NCBI RefSeq assembly: GCF_014250675.1
Contig: NZ_JACHTG010000003.1
Coordinates: 1 to 64,000 of the forward strand
Length of the DNA: 64,000 nucleotides
Direction: 5' to 3'
Origin: Cetobacterium sp. 8H
Lineage (GTDB): Bacteria > Fusobacteriota > Fusobacteriia > Fusobacteriales > Fusobacteriaceae
The notes under the pieces are model-generated. The model was not told the origin of the DNA and did no database searches. It saw only the letters and a list, made by a program, of their open reading frames with translations. A program made the position numbers and the translations under genes. Below are positions 62,749 through 64,000 of this stretch, in pieces; positions within the stretch are counted from its first letter, which is position 1; every line of letters begins with the position of its first letter.

Positions 62749-63543
62749 CTAATCTAAAAGCTTTTTAGCTTTCACATAATTAAATATAGGTCCTTCTAAA
62801 CAAACATATGTTTCATCAATTTTACAATGTCCACATTTACCTACAGCACAAGACATATTTCTTTCAAAAGATACCCAAATTTTTTCTTCAGGAATTCCTA
62901 ATTTTAAAAATTCTAGTGCAGAAAATTTCATCATTAAAGGAGGCCCAACTATAATAATCTCTAAATTATCAAATTTATCTTGTAATTTTAAATGAGGAAT
63001 ATATTCTGTTACAAGTCCTGTACATTCTCCATCAATTCCACAGCCTTTATCAACAGTCAAAATCATAGGAACTTTTTTTCTCCACTCGTCTATCTCTTTT
63101 TTAAATAAAATTGAATTTTGATCTTTAAATCCAAAAATTAGCTCAACATTTGTATCTTTATTATCTATAAACTTTTTAATTAGAGGTCTTACAGGTGCGA
63201 CTCCACTTCCACCAGCAACTATAATAAGATTTTTCCCTAAATATTTTTCAAGTGGAAAACTATTTCCATAAGCTCCTCTTAAAAAAATTGAGTCTCCTAC
63301 TTTTAAATCAAATATTGAATCCGTAACTTTTCCGACTCTTCTTATTAAAAACTCTATCCAACCCTCTTCATGATTGTAATTAGCAACTGATATAGGAGCT
63401 TCACCAACCATTGGAATAGACAACTGAATAAACTGTCCAGGCTCTGGTTTTATATTTGTTTTTACTTTAAATAACCACTCAATTGAACTTTCTTGAACTA
63501 TTGATAAAATTTTACCAACTTCTGGCATGTATATATTATTCAT
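62749..63543 (-). CDS. asrB: Anaerobic sulfite reductase subunit B (FAD/NADH reductase)
   Basis: 264 aa ferredoxin-NADP reductase-type fold: FAD segment GQFIQLSIP..., nucleotide site IIVAGGSGVAPVRPL, and a C-terminal cysteine cluster MSCAVGKCGHCKIDETYVCLEGP for a 2Fe-2S centre. Passes NADH electrons to AsrA/C. The ATG at 63543 overlaps the asrA end; the longer frame begins at a GTG 9 nt earlier. Confidence 0.93.
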   Translation of the reverse strand: MNNIYMPEVGKILSIVQESSIEWLFKVKTNIKPEPGQFIQLSIPMVGEAPISVANYNHEEGWIEFLIRRVGKVTDSIFDLKVGDSIFLRGAYGNSFPLEKYLGKNLIIVAGGSGVAPVRPLIKKFIDNKDTNVELIFGFKDQNSILFKKEIDEWRKKVPMILTVDKGCGIDGECTGLVTEYIPHLKLQDKFDNLEIIIVGPPLMMKFSALEFLKLGIPEEKIWVSFERNMSCAVGKCGHCKIDETYVCLEGPIFNYVKAKKLLD

Positions 63544-64000
63544 TATTATCACCCAATTTTTTAGATAATTTATTTATACAGTTTATATAAGAAATGTACT
63601 CAGGACAAGCATCATCACATCTTCCACAACCTATACACATATGAGTTCCAAATCTTTTTTTATAATCTGAAATTTTATGCATAACCTTAAATCTCATTCT
63701 ATCTCCTGATTTTTGTCTAAACTCATGGCCACCAGCCATAGTTGTAAATCCGTCCACATGACAAGATGCCCAAACTCTTCTTCTTTCTCCCGTTTTTGAA
63801 TTATCTCTATTAAATATATCCTGTGTTGTAAAACATGTGCAAGTTGGACATACAAAATTACATCTTCCACACTTTATACATCTATCATAATCTCTCCATA
63901 ATTCATCATTTATGATATCATCTAACTCTATATTTTCAGGAATAGTTACTTTTTCTATATTTTCAGTTACAAACTCCATTTCGAACTCTTTATTTTCACC
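63536..64000 (-). CDS. asrA: Anaerobic sulfite reductase subunit A, C-terminal part (cut by window end)
   Basis: The last ~154 residues; the frame is open through the window edge at 64000 (GENKEFEMEFV precedes). Two 4Fe-4S motifs: CIKCGRCNFVCPTCTC and CIGCGRCDDACPEY. Electron-transfer subunit of the Asr complex. A full AsrA is about 340 aa, so roughly half is missing. Order asrA-asrB-asrC as in other asr operons. Confidence 0.93.
   Translation of the reverse strand, partial: GENKEFEMEFVTENIEKVTIPENIELDDIINDELWRDYDRCIKCGRCNFVCPTCTCFTTQDIFNRDNSKTGERRRVWASCHVDGFTTMAGGHEFRQKSGDRMRFKVMHKISDYKKRFGTHMCIGCGRCDDACPEYISYINCINKLSKKLGDNNE

Noticed and set aside
1-64000. CRISPR arrays, tRNA/rRNA genes, transposases, prophage genes
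   Set aside because: I looked for spaced repeats, cloverleaf T-arm sequence and transposase/integrase motifs and saw none; a covariance or profile search would be more sensitive.

Overview
The window is AT-rich (roughly 30% G+C by eye) chromosomal DNA from an anaerobic Gram-negative-type bacterium. I infer a member of the Fusobacteriota, probably Fusobacteriaceae (Fusobacterium/Cetobacterium-like). The basis is the low-GC codon use, strong AGGAGG ribosome sites and TTGACA-N17-TATAAT promoters, combined with outer-membrane functions (RND pump with TolC, a small beta-barrel), an [FeFe]-hydrogenase, anaerobic sulfite reductase and class II GalT. Genus and species are not proven from this sequence. 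I see no rRNA, tRNA, CRISPR array, prophage or intact insertion sequence.

Layout. 1-10 kb is the least conventional part. It holds an [FeFe]-hydrogenase carrying a degenerate NuoF/HydB-type N-terminus, an SF1 helicase whose frame breaks at a perfect A AAA AAG slippery heptamer into an ankyrin-like tail, a 29-codon charged ORF, a scar of a PHP-domain gene, an L,D-transpeptidase, a DNA glycosylase, and a two-gene operon coding a coiled-coil protein and a protein combining HhH/alpha-CTD-like and sigma-region-4-like motifs. 10-12 kb has small regulators and envelope proteins. 12-18.8 kb is galactose metabolism (galK-galT divergent from a ROK regulator-galM) plus an orphan MsmK/UgpC-type ATPase. 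18.9-20.7 kb is minCDE. 20.7-26 kb is redox: a disulfide oxidoreductase family flavoprotein, an EamA exporter, a Cys-rich ferredoxin-like protein and a flavinylated lipoprotein reductase. 26.1-32.6 kb is a tripartite RND efflux operon whose TolC carries an extra N-terminal domain. 32.6-39.4 kb has an OYE flavoprotein, an M3 peptidase, a beta-barrel, a HAD phosphatase and a GGDEF/EAL protein. 39.5-45.8 kb is a MoxR/Bat (von Willebrand) operon. 46-53.8 kb is transport: a purine permease behind a purine riboswitch with U at the specificity position, an OpuC-like osmoprotectant ABC system, an antiporter behind a fluoride riboswitch, and a GlcNAc-type PTS permease. 53.9-60.8 kb holds sbcDC, murI and a peptide-binding protein. 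The window ends with a formate/nitrite-family channel convergent with asrCBA (asrA runs off the end).

Most genes are ordinary. The parts most worth following up are the helicase frameshift, the coiled-coil/alpha-CTD/sigma4 gene pair, the two riboswitches, and the domain fusions in the hydrogenase and the TolC protein. Start codons were moved from the longest possible ORF where a Shine-Dalgarno sequence clearly picks a downstream ATG/TTG.
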